NCBI RefSeq assembly: GCF_029168945.1
Contig: NC_083605.1
Location: forward strand, 30,145,280-30,209,279
Source of the DNA: Cannabis sativa
Lineage: Eukaryota > Streptophyta > Magnoliopsida > Rosales > Cannabaceae
DNA length: 64,000 nucleotides
Reading direction: 5' to 3'
A model generated the notes under the pieces. That model saw only the letters and a list, made by a program, of their open reading frames with translations. It did not search any database and was not told where the DNA came from. The position numbers were made by a program, and so were the translations under genes. Shown here piece after piece: positions 1 through 12,650 of the stretch; the first letter of the stretch is position 1, and every line of letters starts with the position of its first letter.

Positions 1-1619
1 AGAAATGCTATGTTCTTTCCAGAGCATTGGTTAAAGTAAAGCTCAGGTTGGGTGCATGGAGTATGCATCGGAAGGGACCGATATTGAACTTTGACATAGA
101 TTTATTAAACTTACCGTGATATCTATTCAAGTCAATATCGCCTAGTTGATCCTAGATCAAATGATCTAAATCCTGATATGATTAGGCTCAATCTCAAGAG
201 TGTTATTCGTGTTCTTTGATTTGTTAGTTAAGCCTACTTTTGGATCAGGGTGATACGTACATTTTGGGAACACGGTAGTGCAATTGAGTGGGAGTGCTAA
301 CATAAATATGGAATCTATAGCTTCTATCTGGCGAATAGTAAGTAAAGGATGATCTCCTTCGAGCTTGACCAAACAAAAATAAATGGTGGAGTACTCATTT
401 CACATAGCTGAAATATCATTTATACGGGGTTAAGTGTTTTAAGGATAAAATACATTGTAGGGTGTTACGGTAATTTAATCCCTTTACAGTGCAGATCATT
501 CATATAGAGGATCATTGATCAAATTAGGATTATAACAATGGATAACTAATGACGTGTCTATATGGTGGAACATATAGAGCGTTCTATATACTGAGAGTGT
601 AATTCTAAGCTCTATGCGTGGATTCAATGCAGAATTAATAAGTTAGTGAATTTAGGTTATAAATTCTTGATCTGCTTATTGGAAGCTCGGTTATATAGAC
701 CCATGGTCCCCCCACTAGTTGAGATAATATTACTTGTAAGACTCATTTAATTGGTTTTGATTAATCAATTATAATTCTCAAATTAGACTATGTCTATTTG
801 TGAATTTTTCACTAAGTAAGGGCGAAATTGTAAATAGAGAGTTTTTAGGGCATATTTGTTAATTATGATACTTTGTATGGTTCAATTAATAAATATGATA
901 AATGAAAATATTATTTCATAATTATTTATAGTTATTAAATAGTTAGAATTGGCATTTAAATGGGTGAATTTGAAAATTGGCATTTTTGAGAAAATGAGAT
1001 GCAGAAATGATAAAACTGCAAAATTGCAAAAAGTGAGGCCCAAATCCATATAGCCATGGCCGGCCACTTTTATAGGCTTTATCATCTGATATTTTCATTA
1101 TTTTAATGCCAAATAATTCAAACCTAACCCTGTGTGGAATGCTATAAATAGATAGTGAAGGCTTCAGGAAATTTACACTAAACACTTAACTTTCGCATCT
1201 TGTTTCCTTCAGAGAAAAACCTGAGCCTTCTCTCTCTAACCTAGCCGCCACCTATACTCTTCTTTTTCCTTGAATAATTTCTAACCTTTTAGTGATAGAG
1301 TAGTGCCCACACACAGCAAGTGATACCTCAATCATAGTGAGGAAGATCGTGAAGAAAGATATTCAACAAGAAGGAGTTTCAGCACTAAAGAAAGGAGAGA
1401 AAGAGATCTAGGTTCAGATCTTGATAATACTCTGCGACAGAAAGGATACAAGGGTTAGAGATCTGAACGGAAGGAGACATATTATTCCGCTGCACCCAAT
1501 GTAAGGTTTCTCATACTTTATATGTGTTTATTTTATAATCGTTTTAGAAGTTCATATTTAGGGTGTTAATCAACATACTTGTGAGTAGATCTAAGATCCT
1601 GGTAAAATAATTTCCAACA
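1..1619 (+). repeat. 5' LTR of copia element 1 (truncated by window)
   Basis: Near-identical to 8224-9849. It ends in TTTCCAACA, the complement of the TGTTGG start of the partner LTR. A TATAAATA at about 1143-1150, upstream of a pyrimidine-rich stretch, is a plausible core promoter and start region. TSD not visible. Confidence 0.93.
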
Positions 1620-1640
1620 ACTGGCCTCAGAGCCATGGTA
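1620..1640 (+). other. primer-binding site, copia element 1
   Basis: ACTGGCCTCAGAGCCATGG directly follows the LTR. It resembles the initiator-Met tRNA complement TGGTATCAGAGCC, with two differences inside the core. Elements 2 and 3 have essentially the same variant, so it is a family trait rather than random decay. Confidence 0.75.
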
Positions 1641-3759
1641 ATTGATTTGCTTGCAAGAAATTTGGAATTAAATGATTTGTTTGTGTTTTGGATGGTATCA
1701 TGTTGTTTTGTGTGTTGTATGATGATTGATTGATGTTTGTAAATTTTCGTGAAAAATAATTGAATATCTGTTTTTGGAATTATTTTTATTGGATAGTATG
1801 GGAAAAAATAAGCAATTTACTTTTTTTTACAGAACTCAATTTCGATTTAATTTGAATTAGTTATGATTTTTTGAAGATTGGAAAAATATCCGGGTCGTGC
1901 AACTTATTCACGCGCGCGGATGAGGGTGATACCCTCGACCCCACGCGCGCAGACAACCAGCTCGACCAAGCTACCTCGGTCAGACACAAGTGGATGTATG
2001 AAATCGTCCCATGGGCGCGCGGATGAGGCTGCATGCAGCCTCCTGCGCCGAGGGACGTCGGTCACGCCTGGCTGCATGTCCGTACCACTTGCAATTTTTT
2101 TTGTTTTTCTTCGTTTTTTCATGCTATTTCATGGAATTAACTTCTGATTTTTTGTGTAGTTTTGTATTTTGATTTTTACTTTTCAATTTTCAAATCTAAT
2201 ATCAGAAATAAATTAATTTGAATTTTTTAAATTTAATTTTAGATATTAGTGTAATTTGAATTTGAAAACAAGTAAAAATCTATCTTTTTGCTTGATTTTA
2301 TATCTTATTTTTAAATTTGATTATTTTATCTTATTTTTTTAAATTTAAAGGTCAGATATTAAATATTTTTTTTTAAAATTATTTGACCTTATTTAAATTT
2401 AAAATAAGATTACTATAATCATGTAATTTTAAATAGAATTAAGATATTTTGCTAACTTTTAAATTTTGTTATTTTTTTATTCAAATTAAATTATAAAATC
2501 TGAAAAATATTTATTTTTTTATTTTATATTTAATTTATAAAATAACTTAAAAAATTTAAAAGGTAGTTATCAATTATTTTCGAAATGATATTTAGGTTAG
2601 TTGAAACCTAATTTTTCAAAAATTGTAGGTTTAATTTTAATTTTTTTTTATTATTTTATTTTAATAAATACCAATTTTTTTTTAATTATTTAAATATTTT
2701 CGAAAATAATTATTTAAAATTAAATAAATCCTACATCCAACTATCCAATTCATCTTGTTGCAGGAGTATGTGTTTTAGCTTGTTTGTAAGTTTTATAAAA
2801 CCTATTATTGCTTGATCTAAATTGTCATGGTTAACTTGTTGACAGATCCAATGATCAGATTTTAACCCATGGTTCAATTGTCAATAGGTCAAGTAAATAA
2901 TTTGTAACAGGTAAATTTTACAATCTTCTTTCATCTGTGTATGACCTAGCAACAGTTGTTCATTTTAAGGTTAAATTCCTCTCTTTTGGGCCTTGTGTGA
3001 GAGTTGGGGGCCAATAGAAGTGGGTACGACATACTGAACCCAGCTCCCCCTCACATGAACTACCCCAATTATGAAGGCCCATTTGCCTGATTTGGATAAC
3101 TGTACTAGGTTAATTAAATTAGTTTAACCTAATAAAATTGATTAGCAACATAATTAATTACATTTATTTTGAAATTAAATTAAGAAAACATAGTTTAATG
3201 AATTATATTCTAAGCTAAACGATATGTATTTTCTTGTATTTAATTAAATATAGAATCATAACCAACTAGATTCTTTCTGAAGCTTAATTTAAATTTTTCA
3301 TTAAATATTCCTATTTAAGTTGAAAATAAGTTATCTCTATATAATCAACTTAAATCTGAATATCTTTTGAATTTCAAATTTCAAAATTAAGTTGAGGAAT
3401 TTTAGGAATTGGTTATTAAGATTCTTTAGATATTTTTTAAGTTGATTTTTTTTTTCAAATATTAACTTAAAATGGAATATTTTCAAATTAAGTGGTTACA
3501 ACTTAATTTTATATTTAATTAAATCTAATTTGAAAGATATTTAAGTTGATTTTTTAGATTCTTCTAAACAACTTAAACAAGATACTTTCAAATATGTTCC
3601 ATTAATTTCGAATTTATTTTTCGAATTTAAATAATAACTGAAATTTAATTAAAGTTGATTTTTTTATTTAAACCAACTTTAATTTGTAATTTTTCATTAT
3701 TATAATACGGAATAAATGATTAACTAAAATACATATTTTTAAAATAATGAGCTTTAATC
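1641..3759 (+). other. non-coding leader of copia element 1
   Basis: AT-rich sequence with long A/T runs and many short inverted repeats of the AACTTAA type. No reading frame with recognisable Gag similarity was found. The leader is shared with elements 2 and 3, so it is an inherited part of the family and not host intergenic DNA. A GC-rich block at 1890-2095 is unique to this copy and is listed separately. Confidence 0.7.
1890..2095. other. GC-rich island in leader
   Basis: About 200 bp of CG-rich sequence set in very AT-rich surroundings. Two near-copies of GCGCGCGGATGAGG occur at about 1912-1925 and 2014-2027. Elements 2 and 3 have only about 50 bp of different sequence at this point (25965-26020 and about 35365-35415). 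Open frames cross it on both strands, but they look like a by-product of the base composition. Confidence 0.6.
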
Positions 3760-4140
3760 AAGAGACATTCGATCTCCATTGTTGGTTTTACATTGCTTTT
3801 GTTTTAGTGAGTAATCCTCCCTAATGGAGGAACGTTCATTAGCAAGTTAGCACCGTTTAATCTCGAAAGATAAGTAGCTTTGTAAGTTTTTTATATGGTA
3901 TGGATCACCCTAATGGTGGCGACTGTATTTGACTTACAAAATATGAAACAATCGTGGAAGCTCATAAGATAGAATTGCCTTGACTCTCGCCTAAACGGGA
4001 CAACGCTGAATTTCAATCTTGATCGAATAATAGGTTGCTAGAATGATTATCATTTTAGATGAATTGACAACTCTATTCAATGGATGATGCTTTGACTCTC
4101 GCCTAAACAGGACACTGTATCAGTTTGTTGAAAACCTTGG
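3760..4140 (+). other. conserved non-coding module upstream of gag remnant
   Basis: It contains a hairpin CCTCC-CTAAT-GGAGG (about 3808-3833) and two direct copies of TTGACTCTCGCCTAAAC (about 3979 and 4091). The region between them is also conserved. The same order of blocks is found in element 3 (32880-33270, inverted) and element 2 (49080-49500), although the coding part of element 2 is badly eroded. The function is unknown; packaging, dimerisation or translation control are possibilities (inference). Confidence 0.6.
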
Positions 4141-4187
4141 AAAATAAACTATGTTAGATTTAGTATTTTTATAACATATGTGATTAT

Positions 4188-7100
4188 TTGTTATTTTCTG
4201 AACATGTGTATGATTTTATGAACCAAAACCTTACTTCTGTTTTATTGATGTGTTGTAGTGAAAATATGAATAACCCTCACCCTGATCCACTCCTAGTTAA
4301 TATCTTAGCAAAAGAACTCTATAGTGTGAAAATGCATCCTGGTAGTTGCATAAACTCGCACCTGTTGTTGATGAATCTGAAGTTCCAAAAGGCAAATCTA
4401 CTGGGAATTGAATTATCAAAAGAACAATGGGTACAATTCATTCTTAATAGTCTTCCTCCGGAGTATAATGAATTTGTTGTTTCTTACATGATCAACAATT
4501 TCAACTCCTCTGACATGGACAAGCTCGAAGCAAAATTACGAGCCCATGAACGGAATCTGATTGCAATGGGACCTCCTGGGTTTGTAAATCTTAATCAGAG
4601 GAAAAGGATTAAGCATGAAAGCTCTAGCAAAGCTGCTTATTCAAGTACAATTATCAAACATAATCTTCTATGTTCTAATTGTAATGAAAAGGGACATCAA
4701 GAAGAACAATGTCCTCAGCTTTTAAACAATTCAAACGAAGATAATGCTTTTGTCTTTGAATCATGTGTTTTAGAGAACGACAAATCCACTTGGATTGTTG
4801 ATTCTGGATCTACTAACCATGTATGTTCTTCATTGCAGCTGCTTGAAACTTGGGAAAATCTGCTTCCAGAAGAGTTAAAGCTTAAAGTTGGTAATGGCGA
4901 GTTAGTTTCAGTTAGAGCTAGAGTAAAAGCCAAACTCAAGTTTCAAAACAGAATTTTGGAATTAGACAATGTCTTATACATTCCAAATTTCAGTAGAAAC
5001 TTGGTTTCTGTTTCATGCTTACAATTGCAACAATACAAATTAGATTTTTCGAGTTCTGGTTCTACCATTTCTCGAAATGACATTCATATTTGTGTTGCAT
5101 CCATGGAACAGGGGCTTTATGTTCTTAGACCAGAAACACCATTTTCCCTACATAACGAACTTTTTAAAGTAGCTAAACCTAGAAACCACAAAAAGCAAAA
5201 GATTGATGATGATAATGAAACATATCTATGGCATTTACGTTTAGGTCACATAGGCTATGACAGACTAAATAGGCTAACCAAAGACGGTCTATTGAAAAAT
5301 GTCGTCTTAGGTGAATTACATGTTTGCGAGTCTTGCCTAGAAGGAAAGATGACCAAACGTTCTTTCTCTGCAAAGGGAGAGCGTGCCAAACAACCCCTAG
5401 GGTTAGTGCATTCAGATGTTTGCGGACCTTTGAATGTAAAAGCCCGAGGTGGTTATGAGTACTTTGTCACTTTCATTGACGATTACTCTAGATATGGACA
5501 TATTTACCTTATGCATAAGAAATCTGAAACGTTTGAAAAGTTTCAAGAATTTCATGCTTTGGCTCAAAACCAATTAGGTAAAACATTAAACATCTTGCGA
5601 ACTGATAGGGGTGGAGAATATATGGATATGCAGTTCAAAGATCATTTAATTGAACTTGGAATTGAATCCCAATTAACCGCCCCTAGCACTCCACAGCAAA
5701 ATGGAGTTGCAGAAAGACGGAATCGCACGCTTTTGGAAATGGTTAGGTCCATGCTTAGTTACTCAACTCTACCTACGTCCTTCTGGGGATATGCAATTCA
5801 GATGGCAACCGACATTTTAAATGTTGTTCCATCTAAATCAATCCCTAAGACACCTTTAGAACTATGGAATGGTCGTACACCTAGTTTACGCCATTACAGA
5901 ATCTGGGGGTGCCCTGCTCATGTCTTGAGAAAGAAAGAAGACAAACTTGAATCACGAACTGAAGTTTGCATGTTTGTCGGAAATTCTAAAGAGACTAGGG
6001 GTGGACTATTTTATAGTCGCAAGGATGATAAAGTGTTTGTTTCCACAAACGCCACTTTCCTTGAAGATGACTATATTAAGAATTTCAAACCACAAAGTAA
6101 AGTAGTGTTGGAGGAAATGCTTTCAGATATAACTCCTTCCAATGTTCCGTCCTCTTCCACTCAAGAAGAGGATAATCCCACTCCCTCAGTCGAACCAACT
6201 GATAAAACTACTACCAAATTTCCTGTTCAGAAGATCACCGCTCCTCGTCGTAGTGGGAGGGTTTCAACAAAACCAGCTCGTTATGGCTTGGATGGTGAAA
6301 TCAATATGGTCGTTGGTGACGGTATTGATGACGACCCATTAACCTATAAACAGGCAATGGCTAGTCCGCAACGGAAATGATGGTCAGCCGGCATGGATTC
6401 AGAAATGGATTCCATGAAAAAGAACAAAGTCTGGGAATATGTAGACGCACCTGATGACTATCATCCAATCAGATGTAAGTGGGTTTACAAGAAGAAAAGA
6501 GGCGTTGGAGGCGAAGTCAAAACTTTTAAAGCTAGACTTGTAGCCAAGGGTTATACCCAAAGAGAAGGTGTGGACTATGAGGAAACTTTTAGTCCTGTTG
6601 CCATGCTCAAATCCATCCGAATTCTTCTCTCCATAGCTGCTGCTTTCGATTATGAAATCTAGCAAATGGATGTCAAGACTGCCTTCCTTAATGGGGTACT
6701 TAAAGAAACCATCTATATGGAGCAACCAGAAGGCTATGTTCTTCCAGGGCAGGAAAGGAAAGTTTGCAAATTAAATAAGTCTATCTATGGACTTAAGCAA
6801 GCTTCTCGCTCATGGAACAAAAGGTTTGATGAAATCATCAAGACCTACGGATTTCTTTAGAATGAAGATGAACTTTGTGTTTACCAACTCAAGGAAGACC
6901 TAGTAGTAGTTTCTTGGTCCTTTATGTTGACGACATTTTGATTATTGGAAACAATATCAAGAAAATGATTAACATCAAGGAATGGCTTAACACTCAATTC
7001 GATATGAAAGATTTGGGTGAGGCAGCCTATGTTCTTGGTATTCAGATTATCAGAAACCGGAAGAACAGATCTCTTGCTCTCTCTCAAACAACCTATATTG

Positions 7101-7897
7101 ACAAAGTTTTAGAGAGATTCTCCATGAACAACACCAATGGGGCGAATATTCCTTCTAGATATGGTATTCGTCTATCTAAGGAACAGTCTCCTACTGATCC
7201 TGAAGAGATAGAGGACATGGCGAAAATTCCTTATGCTTCTGCAGTTGGAAGTCTAATGTATGCAATGTTATGCACTAGACCTGACATCTGCTATGCAGTT
7301 GGAATCGTGAGCAGGTATCAGTCTAATCCAGGACAGGAACATTGGAATTCAGTTAAGTATATTCTGAAATACTTAAAGAGTACAAGGAATCTTGTGTTAG
7401 TCTATAAGGGTGGTGCTTTAAATCCCATAGGCTATACTGATTCAGATTTCCAGGCATGGCTTGAAGACAGGAAATCTACATCTGGGATGGTGTTTACTCT
7501 TGGGGGTGGAGCAGTGGTTTGGAGAAGTGCTAAACAAACCGCGATATCGGACTTGACGATGGAAGCAGAATACATAGCTGCAGCAGAAGCTGCTAAAGAG
7601 CTTGTCTGGCTAAGAAAGTTCTTCACTAATATCGGTGTCGTGCCTTGAATGGAAAAGCCTCTGGTCCTACTTTGTAATAATGGCACAATAGCCAATAGGA
7701 AGGAACCTCGAAGTCACAAGAGAAGCAAACACATATAAAGGAAGTATCACATCATCAGAGAATATGTGGCTAGAGGGGATGTACTAGTTGAGAAAGTGGA
7801 CACAGAAGACAACCTAGCAGATCCATTCACCAAAGTTTTGGCAGTAACTGCATTTGAAAAGCATCGTCAGAATTTAGGATTAATTGATATGTACTGA
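4188..7897 (+). pseudogene. copia gag(partial)-pol polyprotein, broken
   Basis: Domains in order: C-terminal part of a UBN2-type Gag; zinc knuckle CSNCNEKGHQEEQC (CX2CX4HX4C); protease with WIVDSGSTNH; GAG-pre-integrase with HLRLGH and CESC; integrase with HSDVCGP, TDRGGEY and NGVAERRNRT, giving D, D and E; RT with QMDVKTAFLNG and LYVDDIL; RNase H with GYTDSDFQ and MEAEYIA. The N-terminal roughly 100-150 residues of Gag are absent. Lesions: in-frame stops at 6378-6380, 6660-6662 (Trp to TAG) and 6858-6860 (Gln to TAG); a frameshift near 6905; a stop at about 7646; another stop near 7736; and loss of one codon in the RNase H tail. The frame ends at 7897 just before the polypurine tract. Not functional as it stands. 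Confidence 0.95.
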
Positions 7898-7911
7898 TTA
7901 GTTTTATATTA

Positions 7912-7926
7912 GTGCAAGTGGGAGTT
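7912..7926 (+). other. polypurine tract, copia element 1
   Basis: GTGCAAGTGGGAGTT lies directly before the TGTTGGG start of the 3' LTR. This is the normal place for the plus-strand primer. The same sequence precedes the 3' LTRs of elements 2 and 3. Confidence 0.8.
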
Positions 7927-9849
7927 TGTTGGGTTTTATGCACTAAATAAAACTCTATTTCAATGTAATCCAATTTATTCAACATCAATAAAGAAACAGA
8001 AGTATTTCTCATTCATTTTGTGTATGTTTTGGTTCATATTATCAATTGCTTGTCTATTTGATTTATAAATTCATTTCAAACCCTTTTCACATACTTGATC
8101 CTGTTTATTGTGTTGTCAACACATTGGAAAGTAAACATGACTATGTGAATAAAGATTCCTAGATTTATCAAACACAGGATTTAATTGATATGATAATCTA
8201 CAACAGAGTTTACTTGCATTTGGAGAAATGCTATGTTCTTTCCAGAGCATTGGTTAAAGTAAAGCTCAGGTTGGGTGCATGGAGTATGCATCAGAATGGA
8301 CCGATATTGAACTTTGACATAGATTTATTAAACTTACCGTGATATTTATTCAAGTCAATATCGCCTAGTTGATCCTAGATCAAATGATCTAAATCCTGAT
8401 ATGATTAGGCTCAATCTCAAGAGTGTTATTCGTGTTCTTTGATTTGTTAGTTAAGCCTACTTTTGGATCAGGGTGATACGTACATTTTGGGAACACGGTA
8501 ATGCAATTGAGTGGGAGTGCTAACATAAATATGGAATCTATAGCTTCTATCTGGCGAATAGTAAGTAAAGGATGATCTCCTTCGAGCTTGACCAAACGAA
8601 AAATAAATGGTGGAGTACTCATTTCACATAGCTGAAATATCATTTATACGGGGTTAAGTGTTTTAAGGATAAAATACATTCTAGGGTGTTACGGTAATTT
8701 AATCCCTTTACAGTGCAGATCATTCATATAGAGGATCATTGATCAAATTAGGATTATAACAATGGATAACTAATGACGTGTCTATATGGTGGAACATATA
8801 GAGCGTTCTATATACTGAGAGTGCAATTCTAAGTTCTATGCGTGATTCAACGAAGAATTAATAAGTCAGTGAATTTAGGTTATAAATTCTTGATCTGCTT
8901 ATTGGAAGCTCGGTTATATAGACCCATGGTCCCCCCACTAGTTGAGATAATATTACTTGTAAGACTCATTTAATTGGTTTTGTTTAATTAATTATAATTC
9001 TCAAAATAGACTATGTCTATTTGTGAATTTTTCACTAAGTAAGGGCGAAATTGTAAAGAGAGAGTTTTTAGGGCATATTTGTTAATTATGATACTTTGTA
9101 TGGTTCAATTAATAAATATGATAAATGACAATATTATTTAATAATTATTTATAGTTATTAATTATTAAATAGTTAGAATTGGCATTTAAATGGTTGAATT
9201 TGAAAATTGGCGTTTTTGAGAAAATGAGATGCAGAAATGATAAAACTGCAAAATTGCAAAAAGTGAGGCCCAAATCCATATAGCCATGGCCGGCCACTTT
9301 TATAGGCTTTATCATCTGATATTTTCATTATTTTAATGCCAAATAATTCAAACCTAACCCTGTGTGAAATGCTATAAATAGATAGTGAAGGCTTCAGGAA
9401 ATTTACACTAAACACTTAACTTTCGCATCTTGTTTCCTTCAGAGAAAAACCTGAGCCTTCTCTCTCTAACCTAGCCGCCACCTATACTCTTCTTCTTCCT
9501 TGAATAATTTCTAACCTCTTAGTGATAGAGTAGTGCCCACACACAGCAAGTGATACCTCAATCATAGTGAGGAAGATCGTGAAGAAAGATATTCTACAAG
9601 AAGGAGTTTCAGCACTAAAGAAAGGAGAGAAAGAGATCCAGGTTCAGATCTTGATAATACTCTGCGACAGAAAGGATACAAGGGTTAGAGATCTGAACGG
9701 AAGGAGACATATTATTCCGCTGCACCCAATGTAAGGTTTCTCATACTTTATATGTGTTTATTTTATAATCGTTTTAGAAGTTCATATTTAGGGTGTTAAT
9801 CAACATACTTGTGAGTAGATCTAAGATCCTGATAAAATAATTTTCAACA
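7927..9849 (+). repeat. 3' LTR of copia element 1
   Basis: 1,923 bp, TGTTGGG to TTTTCAACA. Differs from the 5' LTR by scattered substitutions and small indels. It is slightly longer than the LTRs of element 2 (1,896) and element 3 (1,891). Confidence 0.93.
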
Positions 9850-10577
9850 ATCAAAAATATATGTAACGACAAAAAATTAAACATATACTTCTTTAAAAAA
9901 TTTGCTTTGATATTTTATCTTGGTAATATATTTTATTTTTTAATTTATATAAAGTACTATTTTTGGTAAAAAAAAAATCAATTTTACGTATATATATATA
10001 TTTTAATATTTTTATGCTATTCTATAAAATAACATGAAAATAATAAAAACAAAAACATGAAAGTAACATAAAAATAATATATAAATAACAAAAACTAACT
10101 ATAAATTAACAACAATACAACAAAAAATAACATGAAAACATTTAAGGACAGTATTTTCAATAAATAAAATGTTAAAATTCTGAATAACTGTATTTTTAAT
10201 TTTTGTTGTTTTAATGTATTTTTGAAATAATTATATCTATTTTATAAAATTAATGTGATATATACTTATTTAAAATATTTTTATATTCGATTATTTTCAT
10301 ATGAAAATAATTTAAAAAAATGATATTAAAAAATTATTTAAAAAAAATAGAACAAAAAAATAATACAATTATTTACTAAGTTAATATTATATTTAATATA
10401 TATACATTATACCTATATTTTGTTACAATGAAAAAAAAAATATATTGAAAGATAAATTTTTTTTTTTTGTTTAATTATTATATTACTTTTTTATTAATAC
10501 ACGTTATTTTTATTTTTTATTTTTTAAAAATTGCTAATCCCAATATAAAATGAAGAATAGAAAGAAAATGGAAAAAA

Positions 10578-10582
<5 letters not shown>
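9850..10582. other. AT-rich spacer, no gene seen
   Basis: Simple AT-rich sequence with repeated AACATGAAAATAA-like words and A/T homopolymers. No coding frame, RNA gene or transposon end was recognised. Confidence 0.6.

Positions 10583-10673
<91 letters not shown>
10583..10673. repeat. (AG)45 microsatellite
   Basis: About 90 bp of uninterrupted AG dinucleotides. In assembled data the length is often unreliable. Confidence 0.97.
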
Positions 10674-10676
<3 letters not shown>

Positions 10677-10860
10677 TTAATATGTAAAAGAGACTAAAAA
10701 AATGGGGAAAGATAACTTAAGCATTAAAGGTATTTTTTGTAATTAAAGAAATTTTTGAAAAATAAAATTGAAAAACAGATTTTATACAAAAGTTTGAAAA
10801 ACCAAACATAAATAAAAATATAAAAAGGATGTCAAATTTGACATCTAGTGTAAAAATCTC

Positions 10861-12060
10861 TATTTTTTTTTTAAAAAAAATATATATATAATAATAAAAT
10901 TAAGTTATATATTTTTTTTAGTATTGCATATTATTATATTGTAACAAAAATAAATAAATATATTAGATCATTAAATATATACAACAGTATTTAATATATC
11001 GTATTACTGAAAATTAATATACTGTAGTAATAAAATTATATACCCCAAAGAAATTATAACAATACTAAATTAATACTCAAAAAATATATATATCATGCTA
11101 ACAAAATTATATATACTACTTTTAAAATATGTATATATACCAAAAAATTTATATATATAATAAAATAGAAAATAAATGTCATCTTAAATAAATAATATAC
11201 AATAGACAACAAAAACCATATACCATACAAGAAAACGTATATACCTACAATAAAAAAATAAAACAAAATAATATAATATTATTAGAAAAAATTTGCATAT
11301 ATCATATTAAAAAAATTATATATCACTTTTATGTATAGTAAAATAAAAACTAAACATGCAGTATCTAAAATAAAACGATATACTGTACAATAAAACTTAT
11401 ATACTCTATAACAAAAATATATACCTTACAATAGAAATATATATATATAAATAATAGTAACAACAAATAAACATAAAAATATATAAGATGGTAATAAAAT
11501 TATATATCACATGACAACAAACGTAAAATAGAAAATAGAACTTAAATATTATTTAAAAATAATAATATACAGTATAACAAAAAATACATATACCATTCAC
11601 CAAAACATATATACCAAAAATAATAATAATAAAAATATATCACTAATATAAATATATATATGTATACTATTGTAACCAAATTATATACCACAATTAAATA
11701 TATATACCATGACAACAAAATTATATACCACCGTTGTATATAATAAAATAAAAACTAATTAAATATCATTTAAAATAAATAATCATACAATCAAAATATA
11801 TAAAAATAATAATTAAATACATGTAGTATGCCAATAAAATTATATACATACATTAAAATATTTTTATTATGCTAACAAAAATATATACCATTATTATACG
11901 TATCAAAATAAAAAATAAATATCATCTAAGAATAATAATATACCATACAACAAAACAGAAATATACTGTACAACAAAATTTATATATACCAACAATCCAC
12001 AACAACTAATAAAAAAATTAAATAAAAAATCGATATAACTTTTAAATAAAAAAGATTTAA
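10861..12060. repeat. degenerate AT-rich repeat field
   Basis: Roughly 1.2 kb in which words such as ATATACCAT, ACAACAAAA and TTATATACCA recur at irregular spacing. It looks like a very decayed tandem array. No gene is visible. Confidence 0.5.
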
Positions 12061-12200
12061 ACAAAACTAATATAAATATACCATAATCTTTTAAGAATTT
12101 GAATCTAATTCTAACAAAAAACTGAAAAAAGAAAATTATTGATTTTTTTTATGTGACAAAAGACAATATAAATAATAAATAGTTTAAAAGGGTTAAGTTT

Positions 12201-12320
12201 TGAAATGAGGACATTTACTAATATAGTCTTATAATTTAGGGCCATTTGCTATAATTTTTTTGAAATGAGGACATATACTAACATAGTCCTATGATTTGGG
12301 GTCATTTGCTATAATTTCCC
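12201..12320. repeat. two-copy 60-bp tandem repeat
   Basis: Units 12201-12260 and 12261-12320 both start TGAAATGAGGACAT and contain CATTTGCTATAATTT, with about seven differences between them. Confidence 0.85.
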
Positions 12321-12496
12321 TTGGATTAAACTGAGAAAGATTGGATTATATCGAAATGTAATTGTTTTACAATGGATTGGACTATTTTTTCTTAAAAGAT
12401 AATAAAAACAAATAAAATTTAAAATATTATTTAATAATAAATAATTATAGCATAAATCTAATTAAAATAATAAGTTTTTGTAAAAAATATTAAATT

Positions 12497-12650
12497 ATAT
12501 ATGTTGACCTTGTTTTTAGTCAACGACGCGGAGTCAATAAAACCACAATAGTGATATTTGATAATTAGTAATAATTGAAAGCAATAAATGATGAGATTTA
12601 TAGAGATTTGGCTCCAAATATTGGTAATGACCTACTTCCCTTATATTGTA
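12497..12650. repeat. LTR-like remnant, left part
   Basis: Contains TTGACCTTG and later a GAGATTTGGCTCC...ATTGGTAATGACCTACTTCC stretch. These match in order and spacing with TTGACCTTG at about 14326 and GAGGTTCGACCCC...AGTGGTAATAGTCTACTCTCC at about 14435-14472. Probably two diverged copies of one retrotransposon LTR. The Helitron starts at its right end. Confidence 0.45.

Larger units (their letters stand above)
1..9849 (+). mobile_element. Ty1/copia element 1, 5' end outside window
   Basis: LTR retrotransposon reading left to right: LTR, primer-binding site, 2.5 kb AT-rich leader, gag(partial)-protease-integrase-RT-RNase H remnant, polypurine tract, LTR. The order integrase before RT places it in Ty1/copia. 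Position 1 aligns with 8224 in the 3' LTR, so about 297 bp of the 5' LTR lie outside the window and the target duplication cannot be checked. The coding region carries several stops and a frameshift, so the copy is not autonomous. Two relatives occur in the window (element 2 at 23799-55366, element 3 at 27216-37575). Confidence 0.95.

Noticed and set aside
1620..1640. tRNA gene fragment at the PBS sites
   Set aside because: Only about 13-18 bases match a tRNA 3' end, exactly where a retrotransposon primer site must be; no cloverleaf.
1878..2147. 89-codon plus-strand and 72-codon minus-strand frames over the GC island
   Set aside because: Both strands are open at once because GC-rich sequence has few stop codons; no start context, no homology, and the block is inside a retrotransposon leader.
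12201..12320. CRISPR-like or regulatory repeat array
   Set aside because: Only two adjacent 60-bp units without spacers; a simple tandem duplication in a plant genome.
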